Positions 19,043 to 27,963 of a stretch of 64,000 nucleotides of DNA are shown here, one piece after another. The position numbers were made by a program, and so were the translations under genes. The stretch lies in assembly GCA_963813635.1 (NCBI GenBank), contig CAWEZO010000007.1:310001-374000 (forward strand). The letters run 5' to 3'. The DNA comes from JBBRZM01 sp963813635 (GTDB lineage Bacteria; Actinomycetota; Acidimicrobiia; IMCC26256; JBBRZM01). Under the pieces are notes generated by a model. The model worked only from the letters and a program-made list of their open reading frames with translations, was not told the DNA's origin and did no database searches. Position 1 is the first letter of the stretch. Each line of letters opens with the position of its first letter.

Positions 19043-20290
19043 ATGGAAGAGAAACCCCCGCGAAACCTGAAGGCCATGCTCTCGGAGGCGAAAGACACTT
19101 CCGAGCTCATGGTGGATCTCAGCTACGCAGCGCTGTTCTTCGGCGATGCCGACATGGCCGAAGAGGTGCACGAGCTCGAGGAGCGCCTGAGCGGCATGGT
19201 GCACGAGATGCGCGAGATCTGCGTGCTCGCGGCGCGTTCGCCGCGCGACGCCGAGCAGATGTCGAGCGTGCTCCACGTCGTTGCCGCGATCGAGCGGCTC
19301 GCGAACGCCGCCGTCAACATCTCGCGCATCGTCACGCACAAGTTGGGCATCCCCGCCGCGCTCGTCGCTGATCTTGCCGCGGCCGAGGAGGTCTCGCATC
19401 GCGTGCGTGTGCGCGACGGCTCGACACTCGCGCATCGACAGCTCGTTGACGTCGAGCTGCCGGTCGAAGTCGGGATGCGCGTCGTCGCGATCCGCCGCGG
19501 CAAGGAGTGGATGATCGACCCCGACGGCGACGACACGCTGCGACCCGACGACGTGCTCATCCTGCGAGGACCGTCGGGTGGGATTCCCGAGCTCCGTGAG
19601 CTCGCCGGCGCCCCGGAATGGCGCCCTCCGGAGGTCGAGGAAGACCCCGCGATCACCGACCTCGACCGCGCGGTCGACGTGCTCGTCGAGATGAAGAACA
19701 TCTCGGAGGTCGCGGTCGGGCTCGCCTACTCGGCGCTGCTGTTCAACGATCAGAGCCTGGCCGCCGAGGTGAGCGCGCTCGAGGACCGGCTCGACGAGAT
19801 GCGCGAGCGGCTCGAGATTTGGGTGCTTCGCAGCGCTGCCGGCGAGATCGACCCTTCGCCGCTCCGAGGGCTCCTCCACCTGGGCGACGCCGCAGAGGAG
19901 ATCGGCGACGCCGCGCAACAGATGGTGTGGCTCATCGAGAAGGAAGAGGAGATGCACCCGGTGCTCGCGATGGCGCTCGGCGACACCGACGAGGTGATCG
20001 CGCGGGTGCCGGTCGCCGCGGGTTCCGCGCTCGACGGGCGCACACTCAGCGAGGCGAAGCTCGAGCTCGAGACGGGCTATTACCTGCTTGCCATCCGTCG
20101 CGCGGGCCGGTACCTGTACCGGCCGCGAGGGCCGGTGCGCCTGCAAGCGGGTGACGAGCTCATCGCGATCGGGCCCGACGAGGGCCGTGTCCGGCTGGCA
20201 CAGCTGGGCGGCTACGAGCTGTTCGAAGACGACGACACGGGCGAGATCGAGCTCGTGCCGGCGCACGACTCGCCGAGCCGAAGCGCATAG
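19043..20290 (+). CDS. PhoU/TrkA-C duplicated regulatory protein
   Basis: 415-residue soluble protein made of two repeats. Each has a PhoU-like helical stretch (residues about 15-100 and 215-300: VDLSYAALFFGDADMAEEV and VGLAYSALLFNDQSLAAEV) followed by a TrkA-C/RCK-C-like beta domain (about 115-175 and 325-385, ending VLILRGP and ELIAIGP). RCK-C domains bind small ligands and control cation channels. Its position directly after the MgtE-like gene suggests it gates or senses for that transporter. ATG 19043 is preferred over TTG 19040; both are in frame. Confidence 0.8.
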   Translation: MEEKPPRNLKAMLSEAKDTSELMVDLSYAALFFGDADMAEEVHELEERLSGMVHEMREICVLAARSPRDAEQMSSVLHVVAAIERLANAAVNISRIVTHKLGIPAALVADLAAAEEVSHRVRVRDGSTLAHRQLVDVELPVEVGMRVVAIRRGKEWMIDPDGDDTLRPDDVLILRGPSGGIPELRELAGAPEWRPPEVEEDPAITDLDRAVDVLVEMKNISEVAVGLAYSALLFNDQSLAAEVSALEDRLDEMRERLEIWVLRSAAGEIDPSPLRGLLHLGDAAEEIGDAAQQMVWLIEKEEEMHPVLAMALGDTDEVIARVPVAAGSALDGRTLSEAKLELETGYYLLAIRRAGRYLYRPRGPVRLQAGDELIAIGPDEGRVRLAQLGGYELFEDDDTGEIELVPAHDSPSRSA

Positions 20291-20293
20291 CCG

Positions 20294-21643
20294 ATGCTCC
20301 GCCGCGTTGCGCCGGCGTTCATCGGGCTCGCGGCGGTGCTGGCGACGACGTGGGGTGGTGGCGTGGCAGCCCACGCGGCGACCTCACGGCCCACCGTCTA
20401 CGAGATCCCGATCACCGGGCCCGTCGACCCGTTCGTGGCCAACATGGTCAATCGCGGATTGGACCGGGCGCAGCGCGCCCATGCCGCAGCCGTGCTCGTC
20501 CGGCTCGACACGCCCGGCGGCCTCGATTCGTCGATGCGCAGCATCATCAAGAAGATCCAGAAGTCGACCGTGCCGGTGATCTGCTGGGTCGGCCCGTCGG
20601 GGGCCCGGGCGGCGTCGGCCGGCGCGTTCATCCTCATCGGATGCCCGCTCGCGGCAATGGCCCCGGGCACCAACGTCGGTGCCGCGCACCCGGTCGGGCT
20701 TACCGGCAACCTGCTGTCGGAGAAGGTCACCAACGACGCCGTCGCGTACATCCGTTCGCTCGCCGAGCAGCGGCGCCGCAACGTCGGTTGGGCCGAGCGG
20801 GCCGTCCGTGACTCGGTGAGCGTCTCCGCGGTCGAGGCGAAACGGATCGACGTGATCGATTTCATTGCCGGGAGCCCCTCGGCCGTCTTGGCCGCGGCCG
20901 ACGGGCGTCGTGTCGCGACGTCGACAGGAACCAAGACGCTCGCCGTGAGCGACGCAGAGGTGAACACCGTCCACCTGTCTGTGGGCGAGTGGATCCTGCA
21001 TCAACTCGACGATCCCAACATCGCGTTCGTGTTCTTCGTGCTCGGTATCGCCGGGCTGATCTTCGAGATCCTCCATCCGGGAATCAACATTCCCGGCGTC
21101 ATCGGGCTGATCCTGCTCGTCTGCTCGCTCATGATCCTGTCGGTGCTTCCCGTCAACGTCGGCGCGCTCGTGTTGCTGGCGGCGGCGTTCATATTCTTCG
21201 TGCTCGACCTCAAGGTGCACGCGCACGGGGTCGCGACGTTCGCCGGCATCTTGTGTCTGGTGTTCGGAGGGCTGTTCCTCTTCGACGGCGCAGTTCCGAA
21301 CGCGCAGGTCTCGCGGCCGCTGATCTTCGTGATCGCCATCGCGATCGGCGCGTTCTTCGCCTTCGCGGTGCGCAAGGGCATCGAGGCGCGCCACCAGCCG
21401 GTGCGCACGGGCGCGGTCCGCATCGTGGGCCATGTGGGCAAGGTCACTGACACCCTTGCCCCGGCCGGCCACGTGCGAGTGCGCGGCGAGATCTGGTCGG
21501 CCCGACTGGTCACGCCTGGCGTCGTCGCGCCGGTCGGTGCAGAGGTGCGGGTGCTGGAGGTGCGAGGATTGGTGCTCGACGTCGAGCTCCTCGACGCGGC
21601 AGGGCGCGTGGACGAATCCACGCCGAAGTCGGAGGTCACCTGA
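20294..21643 (+). CDS. nfeD: NfeD-family membrane serine protease
   Basis: 449-residue long-form NfeD protein, often paired with stomatins. An N-terminal signal segment (LAAVLATTWGGGVAAHAA) leads to a ClpP-class protease domain. The likely nucleophile Ser is in ARAASAGAFI, with the AMAPGTNVGAAHP block following. Four to five membrane helices come next (about residues 230-360), then a C-terminal OB-fold NfeD domain beginning near GAVRIVGHVGKV. Homologues cut the C-terminal region of partner stomatins. Here a slipin gene begins at the base after its stop. Confidence 0.9.
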   Translation: MLRRVAPAFIGLAAVLATTWGGGVAAHAATSRPTVYEIPITGPVDPFVANMVNRGLDRAQRAHAAAVLVRLDTPGGLDSSMRSIIKKIQKSTVPVICWVGPSGARAASAGAFILIGCPLAAMAPGTNVGAAHPVGLTGNLLSEKVTNDAVAYIRSLAEQRRRNVGWAERAVRDSVSVSAVEAKRIDVIDFIAGSPSAVLAAADGRRVATSTGTKTLAVSDAEVNTVHLSVGEWILHQLDDPNIAFVFFVLGIAGLIFEILHPGINIPGVIGLILLVCSLMILSVLPVNVGALVLLAAAFIFFVLDLKVHAHGVATFAGILCLVFGGLFLFDGAVPNAQVSRPLIFVIAIAIGAFFAFAVRKGIEARHQPVRTGAVRIVGHVGKVTDTLAPAGHVRVRGEIWSARLVTPGVVAPVGAEVRVLEVRGLVLDVELLDAAGRVDESTPKSEVT

Positions 21644-22600
21644 GTGGTAGAAGTCCTGATCGCGCTTGGCGTCGTCGTGGTGCTCCTGCTGCTCATTCTC
21701 CCGTTGATGTTGAAGGTCGTGCGGGAGTACCAGCGGATCGTGCTGTTCCGCCTCGGCCGGGTCATCGGCGTCCGCGGGCCGGGCATCGTGCTGCTCATCC
21801 CGTTCGTCGACCGGCCGTCATTCGTCGACTTGCGCGAGTTCTTCTTGGAGATCCCGCACCAGACGTCGATCACCAAGGACAACGCCGGCATCTCGATCGA
21901 CTTCATCACGTTCTTCAAGGTCGTCGACCCCGAGTCGAGCGTGGTGCAGGTCGCCAACTTCGCCGGTGCGGCGCAGGCCATTGCCGCGACGACGCTGCGT
22001 TCGGTCGTCGGTGACATCTCCCTCGACGACGTGCTCGCCAAACGCGACGAGATCAACCTGATCCTGCGCACGAAGCTCGACGAGATCACCGAGCGTTGGG
22101 GCGTGAAGGTCACCAACGTCGAGATCCGCGAGATCATCCCGCCGCCCACGGTGCAAGAAGCGATGACGCGCCAGATGTCGGCCGAGCGCACGCGGCGCGC
22201 GCTCGTCACCGAGGCCGAGGGCGACAAGTCGGCCGCGGTGCTGCGCGCCGAGGGCAGCAAGCAGGCCAACATCCTCTCCGCCGAAGGCCTGAAGCAGGCC
22301 GCGATCCTGTCGGCCGAGGGCGACAAGCAGGCCGCCGAGCTGCGCGCGCAGGGCTTCGCCCTCGCATTGGAGGCCATCTACGGTGCAGCGCGCGACATCG
22401 ACGCGAAGACGATGACGATTCAGTACTTCGAGATGCTCAAGTCGCTGGGCAACGGTCAGAGCACGAAGATCGTCGTGCCGATCGAGCTCGCGGGTCTCGC
22501 CGGTGGCGTCGCCGGTCTCGCAGCAACGGCGTTCGCCTCGGAGGGCAACCCCGACACCCCGCGCGCGCCCCGGGCCGACACTCCACCCGCGACCCCCTAA
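21644..22600 (+). CDS. slipin / stomatin-like SPFH protein
   Basis: 318-residue membrane-anchored SPFH protein forming oligomeric scaffolds. One N-terminal hydrophobic helix (residues 3-25) is followed by the band-7 domain (REYQRIVLFRLGRVIG to IREIIPPPTV). A coiled, Ala/Glu-rich region follows with imperfect repeats around AEGDKSAAVLRAEG, SKQANILSAEG and LKQAAILSAEG. GTG 21644 directly follows the nfeD stop, so translation is coupled. The tail ends in a Pro/Thr-rich tract. The nfeD-slipin pair is a classic membrane quality-control module. Confidence 0.92.
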   Translation: MVEVLIALGVVVVLLLLILPLMLKVVREYQRIVLFRLGRVIGVRGPGIVLLIPFVDRPSFVDLREFFLEIPHQTSITKDNAGISIDFITFFKVVDPESSVVQVANFAGAAQAIAATTLRSVVGDISLDDVLAKRDEINLILRTKLDEITERWGVKVTNVEIREIIPPPTVQEAMTRQMSAERTRRALVTEAEGDKSAAVLRAEGSKQANILSAEGLKQAAILSAEGDKQAAELRAQGFALALEAIYGAARDIDAKTMTIQYFEMLKSLGNGQSTKIVVPIELAGLAGGVAGLAATAFASEGNPDTPRAPRADTPPATP

Positions 22601-22612
22601 CGCTCCAGCAAT

Positions 22613-22663
22613 CATTCTTGCGTCGCAAACCGGGGTGACATCCCGGCTGCTGACGCAAGAATG
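22613..22663. repeat. 51-bp palindromic element, copy 1
   Basis: Perfect 12-bp arms (CATTCTTGCGTC and its complement) around a 27-bp centre that folds further through CCGGG/CCCGG. It lies 12 bases after the slipin stop and 30 bases before the end of the convergent GNAT-ACS gene, so it may end both transcripts. The centre is the exact reverse complement of that in the copy at 38567-38617. Confidence 0.8.
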
Positions 22664-22693
22664 GATGACGGGTGCCGCGCCGCGCTGCACCCG

Positions 22694-25441
22694 TCAGGTG
22701 CCGTGAAGGCGGCGGACGCCGGGGAGGCGGTGAGGTGCCGGCGGCGCGAGGCGGATCTTGACGTCGACGACGGTCGCTCCCGTCGGTGTGACGATGACGG
22801 GGTTGCAGTCCATCTCGACAACTTCCGGCACCGCGTCGGCGAGGCGACCAACGCGCAGCAGCAGCTGCTCGAGCGCGTCGACGTTGGCTTCGGGCGCGCC
22901 GCGATAGCCGAACAACAACGGTGAGCTCCGCACCGAACGCACGAGCTCGTGCGCGTCGACATCGGTGAGCGGCAGGATCCGCAACGCCCGGTCGCGGATC
23001 AGCTCTGCGGCGACACCGCCCATACCGAACAGCACGAGCGAGCCGAACAACGGGTCGTGGGTGACGCCTACGATCGTCTCGACACCCGATGCGACCATGG
23101 GCTGCACGATCGCGCCGCCCATCTCGTCGCCCAACGCGGTGCGCATGGCTTCGAATGCGTCGGTCACGGCCTCGGAAGAGTCGAGATCGAGGTGCACCGC
23201 GCCCACGTCGGTCTTGTGCACAATGGCGCCCGAGCCGGCCTTGAGCGCGACGGGGTAGCCGATCTCCTCCGCCGCGCTGAGAGCGCCGGACGCGCTCGCG
23301 ACCCAGACCGACGGCGCGACAACGACCCCGAAGCACTCACACAGGCGCGCGGCCACGTCAGGATCGAGCCACGCGCCGTCGACATGGAACTCCATTCGTT
23401 CGTCGACGAGCGCGCGTGCCGCCTCGATGTCGACATCATCGAACGCCGGCACCTGGCCCTCATCGCGACGGAGCCAGTCGGCATGATCCGCAGCCCGTCC
23501 GAGCGCGGCGGCCGCCGCTTCGGGGAACGCGAACGACGGGACGGCGCGGTGGCCGGTGGCCTTGCCGGCGGACGGGCCGGTGCCGCGGAGCGCGTTGGGG
23601 AGGCCGGTATGACCGAGAAAGCACGTGAGGACCGTCTTGTCGCCGGCGTCGGCCGCCGCAGTCGCGACGGCGCGGGCCACGTCGGCGGCTCGGGTCACGA
23701 GGGGCGGCACGAAGATGGCGAGCAGCGCGTCGATCTGGTCGTCGGCAAGGAGCGTGCGCAAGGTTCGCTCGTACGTGGTGGCAGTCGCCGCGGCCACGAG
23801 GTCGATCGGGTTGCGCACACTTGCGTCCGGTGACACGAAGGACCGCAGCTCCGCTTGCGCGCCGGCATTCAGCTCCGGCACTTCGAGTCCCGCGCTTTCG
23901 CACGCGTCGGCGGCGAGAATGCCCGGGCCGCCGCCGTTGCTCACGATGGCGACTCGCCGTCCCCGCGGCAGCGGTTGGTGAGCCAGCAGCTGGGCGGTAC
24001 CGAAGAGCTGCTCGAGGGTCGCGACCCTGATCACGCCGGCTTGCGCGAACAGCGCGTCGACCGTGTCGTCGGGACTCGCCAGTGCGGCCGTGTGTGACGA
24101 CGCCCCGCGCGTGCCGGCGCCGGTGCGCCCACTCTTCATCGCGACGATCGGCTTCGCGCGCGACACGCGTCGTGCAAGCCGCGCGAACTTGCGCGGGTTG
24201 CCGAACGACTCGAGGTACATGAGGATCACGTCGGTGTCGGGATCCTCTTCCCAGTACTGCAGGAGGTCGTTACCGCTCACGTCGGCCTTGTTGCCCACTG
24301 ACACGAAGGTCGAGATGCCGAGCCCGAGCTCCGACGCCCGCCCCAACAGCTCGATGCCGAGCCCGCCGGATTGCGATAAGAACCCGACCCGTCCCGACGG
24401 CGCGGCAAAGGGCGCGAACGTCGCGTTCATCTGCACGGCGGGATTGGTGTTGATCACGCCCATGCAATTCGGACCGACCATGCGCATGCCGTACCGCCGC
24501 ACGATCTCGACCAGCTCGTGCTCGGTGCTCACATGCTCACCACCGATCTCGGCGAACCCGGCCGTGATCACCACGAGCCCGCGCACCGCCTTCCGGGCGC
24601 ACTGCTCGACGACGTCGAGCACGTCGGCCGCCGGTACCGTGATGACGGCCATATCGACCTGGTCGGGCACGTCGAGGATGCTCGGGTACGCCCGCACGCT
24701 CGCGACGCTCGATGCCGAAGGATTGACGGGATAGACCGGGCCGCTGAAGTTGCCGGCAAGCAGGTTGCGGAAGAGCTCGTGGCCGATCGTGTTGGGCCGG
24801 CGACCGGCGCCGATCACGGCGATCGACGTCGGTGCGAGGAGCCGTCCCATCGAGCGGGCCTCGGCGTGCTGCTCGCGTTGCTGCTGCACCGCCAGCGACG
24901 CCTCGGTGACCTCGATCGGGAACGATACCTCGACCGCTCCTTCCGAGAACGTGCGTGTCACCGTGTAGCCCGCGTCGCTGAACACGTCGAGCATCCGCCG
25001 GTTCTGCGGCAATGTTGTCGCGACGAACCGCGTGATGCCCTCCTCGCGCCCGATTGCCGCGAGCTGCTCGAGCAGCAGGGTGCCGATCCCGCGGCCCTGG
25101 AACTCGTCGTCGACGATGAAGGCCACCTCGGCCTCGTGGCCGGCGGGAAAGCAGTCGTAGCGCGCCACCGCGACGATGTCACCGCCGAGCTCGGCGATGA
25201 GGGCCACGCGCTCCCGATGGTCAACCGTGGCCAACCGGTCGAGCTGGCGCGCCGACGGAGGCGGTACCGGCGAGAAGAACCGCAGGTACAGCGACTCCTC
25301 CGACATGCGCTCGTAGAGCGCCAGCAGTGCCGCGTCGTCGTCGGGACGGATCGCGCGGACGTGTACGGTGCCACCGTCGGACAGCGCGACGTCGCACTCC
25401 CAATCGGAAGGGTACGGATAGTCGGGCGCAATCTCGCTCAC
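22694..25441 (-). CDS. GNAT acetyltransferase fused to ADP-forming acyl-CoA synthetase
   Basis: 915-residue fusion. Residues about 20-170 form a GNAT domain with the acetyl-CoA loop QGRGIGTLLL. From about 205 there is a CoA-binding Rossmann domain (IAVIGAGRRPNTIGHELFRN), then succinyl-CoA-ligase-like domains containing GPNCMGVINT and LSQSGGLGIELL. The last 220 residues are an ATP-grasp domain (YPVALKAGSGAIVHKTDVGAV). Actinobacterial proteins of this order act as lysine acetyltransferases controlling acyl-CoA synthetases (PatA type), or as ADP-forming acyl-CoA synthetases. SHTAALA resembles the phospho-His loop. It is divergent from the CtpE-like gene. Confidence 0.9.
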   Translation of the reverse strand: MSEIAPDYPYPSDWECDVALSDGGTVHVRAIRPDDDAALLALYERMSEESLYLRFFSPVPPPSARQLDRLATVDHRERVALIAELGGDIVAVARYDCFPAGHEAEVAFIVDDEFQGRGIGTLLLEQLAAIGREEGITRFVATTLPQNRRMLDVFSDAGYTVTRTFSEGAVEVSFPIEVTEASLAVQQQREQHAEARSMGRLLAPTSIAVIGAGRRPNTIGHELFRNLLAGNFSGPVYPVNPSASSVASVRAYPSILDVPDQVDMAVITVPAADVLDVVEQCARKAVRGLVVITAGFAEIGGEHVSTEHELVEIVRRYGMRMVGPNCMGVINTNPAVQMNATFAPFAAPSGRVGFLSQSGGLGIELLGRASELGLGISTFVSVGNKADVSGNDLLQYWEEDPDTDVILMYLESFGNPRKFARLARRVSRAKPIVAMKSGRTGAGTRGASSHTAALASPDDTVDALFAQAGVIRVATLEQLFGTAQLLAHQPLPRGRRVAIVSNGGGPGILAADACESAGLEVPELNAGAQAELRSFVSPDASVRNPIDLVAAATATTYERTLRTLLADDQIDALLAIFVPPLVTRAADVARAVATAAADAGDKTVLTCFLGHTGLPNALRGTGPSAGKATGHRAVPSFAFPEAAAAALGRAADHADWLRRDEGQVPAFDDVDIEAARALVDERMEFHVDGAWLDPDVAARLCECFGVVVAPSVWVASASGALSAAEEIGYPVALKAGSGAIVHKTDVGAVHLDLDSSEAVTDAFEAMRTALGDEMGGAIVQPMVASGVETIVGVTHDPLFGSLVLFGMGGVAAELIRDRALRILPLTDVDAHELVRSVRSSPLLFGYRGAPEANVDALEQLLLRVGRLADAVPEVVEMDCNPVIVTPTGATVVDVKIRLAPPAPHRLPGVRRLHGT

Positions 25442-25522
25442 AACACTCCCGGATCGCGGCGTCTGCGTGCCAAAGCGTACTTGCAGGATCGGCTCACGGT
25501 TCCTGGGCTACCGTTCGCCATC

Positions 25523-27938
25523 GTGGCAACGTCTCCGGTGACGGGCGAGCCGGCGCCTGCCGTCGAGTCTCCGCCGCACGAGACGCCGGCCTCGGGGCTC
25601 ATACACGATGAAGTACGCGATCGAGTCGCGCGTGGACTCACCAACGAGGCGACCGAGAAGACCAGCCGCACGTTCGGCGAGATCGTGCGGGCCAACGTGC
25701 TCACCCGGTTCAACGCGATTCTGACGACGATGTTCGTGATCGTGCTGGTCGTCGGCTCGCCTGGCGACGGGCTCTTCATGGGTGTCGTGATCACCAACTC
25801 GCTCATCGGCATCGTGCAGGAGGTGCGGGCGAAGCGCACCCTCGACCGGCTCGCGGTGCTGAGCGCGCCGCGTGCCCGTGTCGTGCGCGATGGCAGTGTC
25901 GACGAGATCGAGGTGGACGCCGTCGTGCTCGATGACCTCCTGGAGCTGACCACGGGTGACCAGGTCCCGGCCGACGGCGTGGTGCGGTCAACTGCCGGGC
26001 TCGAGGTCGACGAGTCACTGCTCACCGGCGAATCCGACCCGGTCGTCAAGACACCGGGCACCGAGGTGCTGTCAGGCAGCTTCGTGGTGGCCGGCTCGGG
26101 ACGCTTTCAAGCCACCCGCGTCGGGGCCGATGCGTACGCGCGCGAAGCTGGCCAACGAGGCGCGCCGGTTCGCGCTGACGCGTTCGGAGCTGATGACGGG
26201 CATCGACAAGATCTTGCGCTTCGTCACCTGGGCGCTCATCCCGATCTCCGGGCTGCTGTTGTGGAGCCAGGTCGCCTCCACCGGTTCTGACTGGTTCGAG
26301 GCGCTGCGCTCGACGGTCGCCGCAGTCGTGGGCATGGTGCCGCAGGGCCTCGTGCTTCTCACGAGCGTCGCGTTCGGCGTGGCGGCGGTGACCCTCGCCC
26401 GGCGCAATGTGCTGGTGCAGGAGCTGCCGGCCGTCGAAGGCCTCGCGCGCGTCGACGTCGTGTGCCTCGACAAGACCGGCACGCTGACCGAAGGCACCGT
26501 GCAGTTCCACGAGCTCGTGATGCTCGACGGCGACGAGGAGATTGCGCGCTCCGCGCTGGGCTCGTTGGCGGCGGACGAGAGCGCGAACGCAACGATGCGC
26601 GCCATCGGTGCCGCCTTCACGCCTCCAGGCGGATGGGCATCCACCGAGACCGTCGCGTTCTCGTCGGCCCGGAAGTGGAGCGCCGCGTCGTTCGACTCGC
26701 AGGGTACGTGGGTCGTCGGCGCGCCCGAGATGGTGTGGGCCCACGCTCCATCCGACGACCCGGTGCTCGTGCAGGCCGACGAGCTCGCGGGCACCGGGAG
26801 CCGCACGCTGCTGCTGGTTCACACTGACCAGCCACTCGGCGGCGAGGAGCTTCCCGGGGGCCTGCGTGCGGTTGCGCTCGTCCTGCTCGAAGAGAAGCTG
26901 CGGCCCGACGCCGCTGAGACGCTCACGTACTTCGACGCGCAGGGGGTCACCCTCAAGGTGATCTCGGGCGACAACCCGCGCACCGTCGCGGCAGTGGCCG
27001 CGAGAGTCGGCTTGCCACACGCGGGTGAGCCGTTCGACGCACGCGAGCTCCCCGAAGCGCGCGACGAGCTCGCCGACGTGCTGGAGCAGCACTCGGTGTT
27101 CGGCCGCGTCACGCCGCACCAGAAGCGTGAGATGGTTGCCGCGCTGCAGTCTCGCGACCACGTCGTCGCCATGACGGGAGACGGCGTCAACGATGCGCTC
27201 GCGCTGAAGGACGCCGACATCGGTGTCGCCATGGGTTCGGGCGCGGCGGCGACGCGGGCCGTCGCCCAGCTGGTGCTGTTGGACGGCAAGTTCTCGACGA
27301 TGCCCGGCGTCGTCGCAGAGGGGCGTCGCGTGATCGCGAACATCGAGCGGGTCGCGAATCTGTTTCTCACGAAGACCGTGTACACGATGCTGATCACCGT
27401 CGTGATCGTCTTGACCGCGGTCGGCCACGGCTGGCCGTTCCCCTTGCTGCCCCGGCATCTGACGCTCATCGGCGACTTCACGATCGGTATCCCCGCGTTC
27501 TTCCTGGCGCTCGCACCCAACACGCAGCGGTACGTGCCCGGGTTCCTCCCGCGGGTGATGAGATTCGCGATCCCCGCGGGCACGGTCGCCGCCACCGCCA
27601 CGCTCGTGGCCTACTGGCTGGCGCGATTGGAGGGCGCAACGCACAAGGAACAAAAGACCACCGCGACACTGGTGCTCCTGATCGTTGCGCTGTGGATCCT
27701 CATCATGCTCGCCCGGCCGTTCACCAGGTGGCGGGCAACGCTCATCGTCGTGATCATCGCGGCGGTGGTGCTCATCGTCGCGATTCCCTTGTCGCGCGAC
27801 TTCTTCAAGCTGGAGATCCCGGATGTGCGCGTGGTCGGCGATGCGGCCGCAGTCGCCGGAGTCGCGATCGCCGTGCTCGAGCTGGGCTGGCAGACGAGCC
27901 GTCTGCGGCGACGGGGTGGCGCTCGTCGGGTGGTGTGA
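25523..27938 (+). CDS. CtpE-like cation-transporting P-type ATPase, frame broken
   Basis: About 800-residue P-type ATPase. GTG 25523 opens the frame. The actuator domain has LTGES (about residue 175). At about 26143 (GTACGCGCGCGAAG) one extra base must be removed to continue KLANEARRFALTRSEL. The phosphorylation site DKTGTLTEGTV, nucleotide-binding segment KWSAASFDSQG and hinge TGDGVNDALALKDADIG follow, then six C-terminal membrane helices. The order and the lack of an N-terminal metal-binding domain match mycobacterial CtpE, implicated in calcium uptake; the ion here is not proven. Confidence 0.88.
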
Positions 27939-27963
27939 GCTCCTCGGGTGCCACGTGTCGCGC

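Noticed and set aside
24518..25522. Upstream extension of the CtpE-like frame through the GNAT-ACS gene
   Set aside because: The extension is antisense to well-conserved GNAT sequence. GTG 25523 gives a normal ATPase start.
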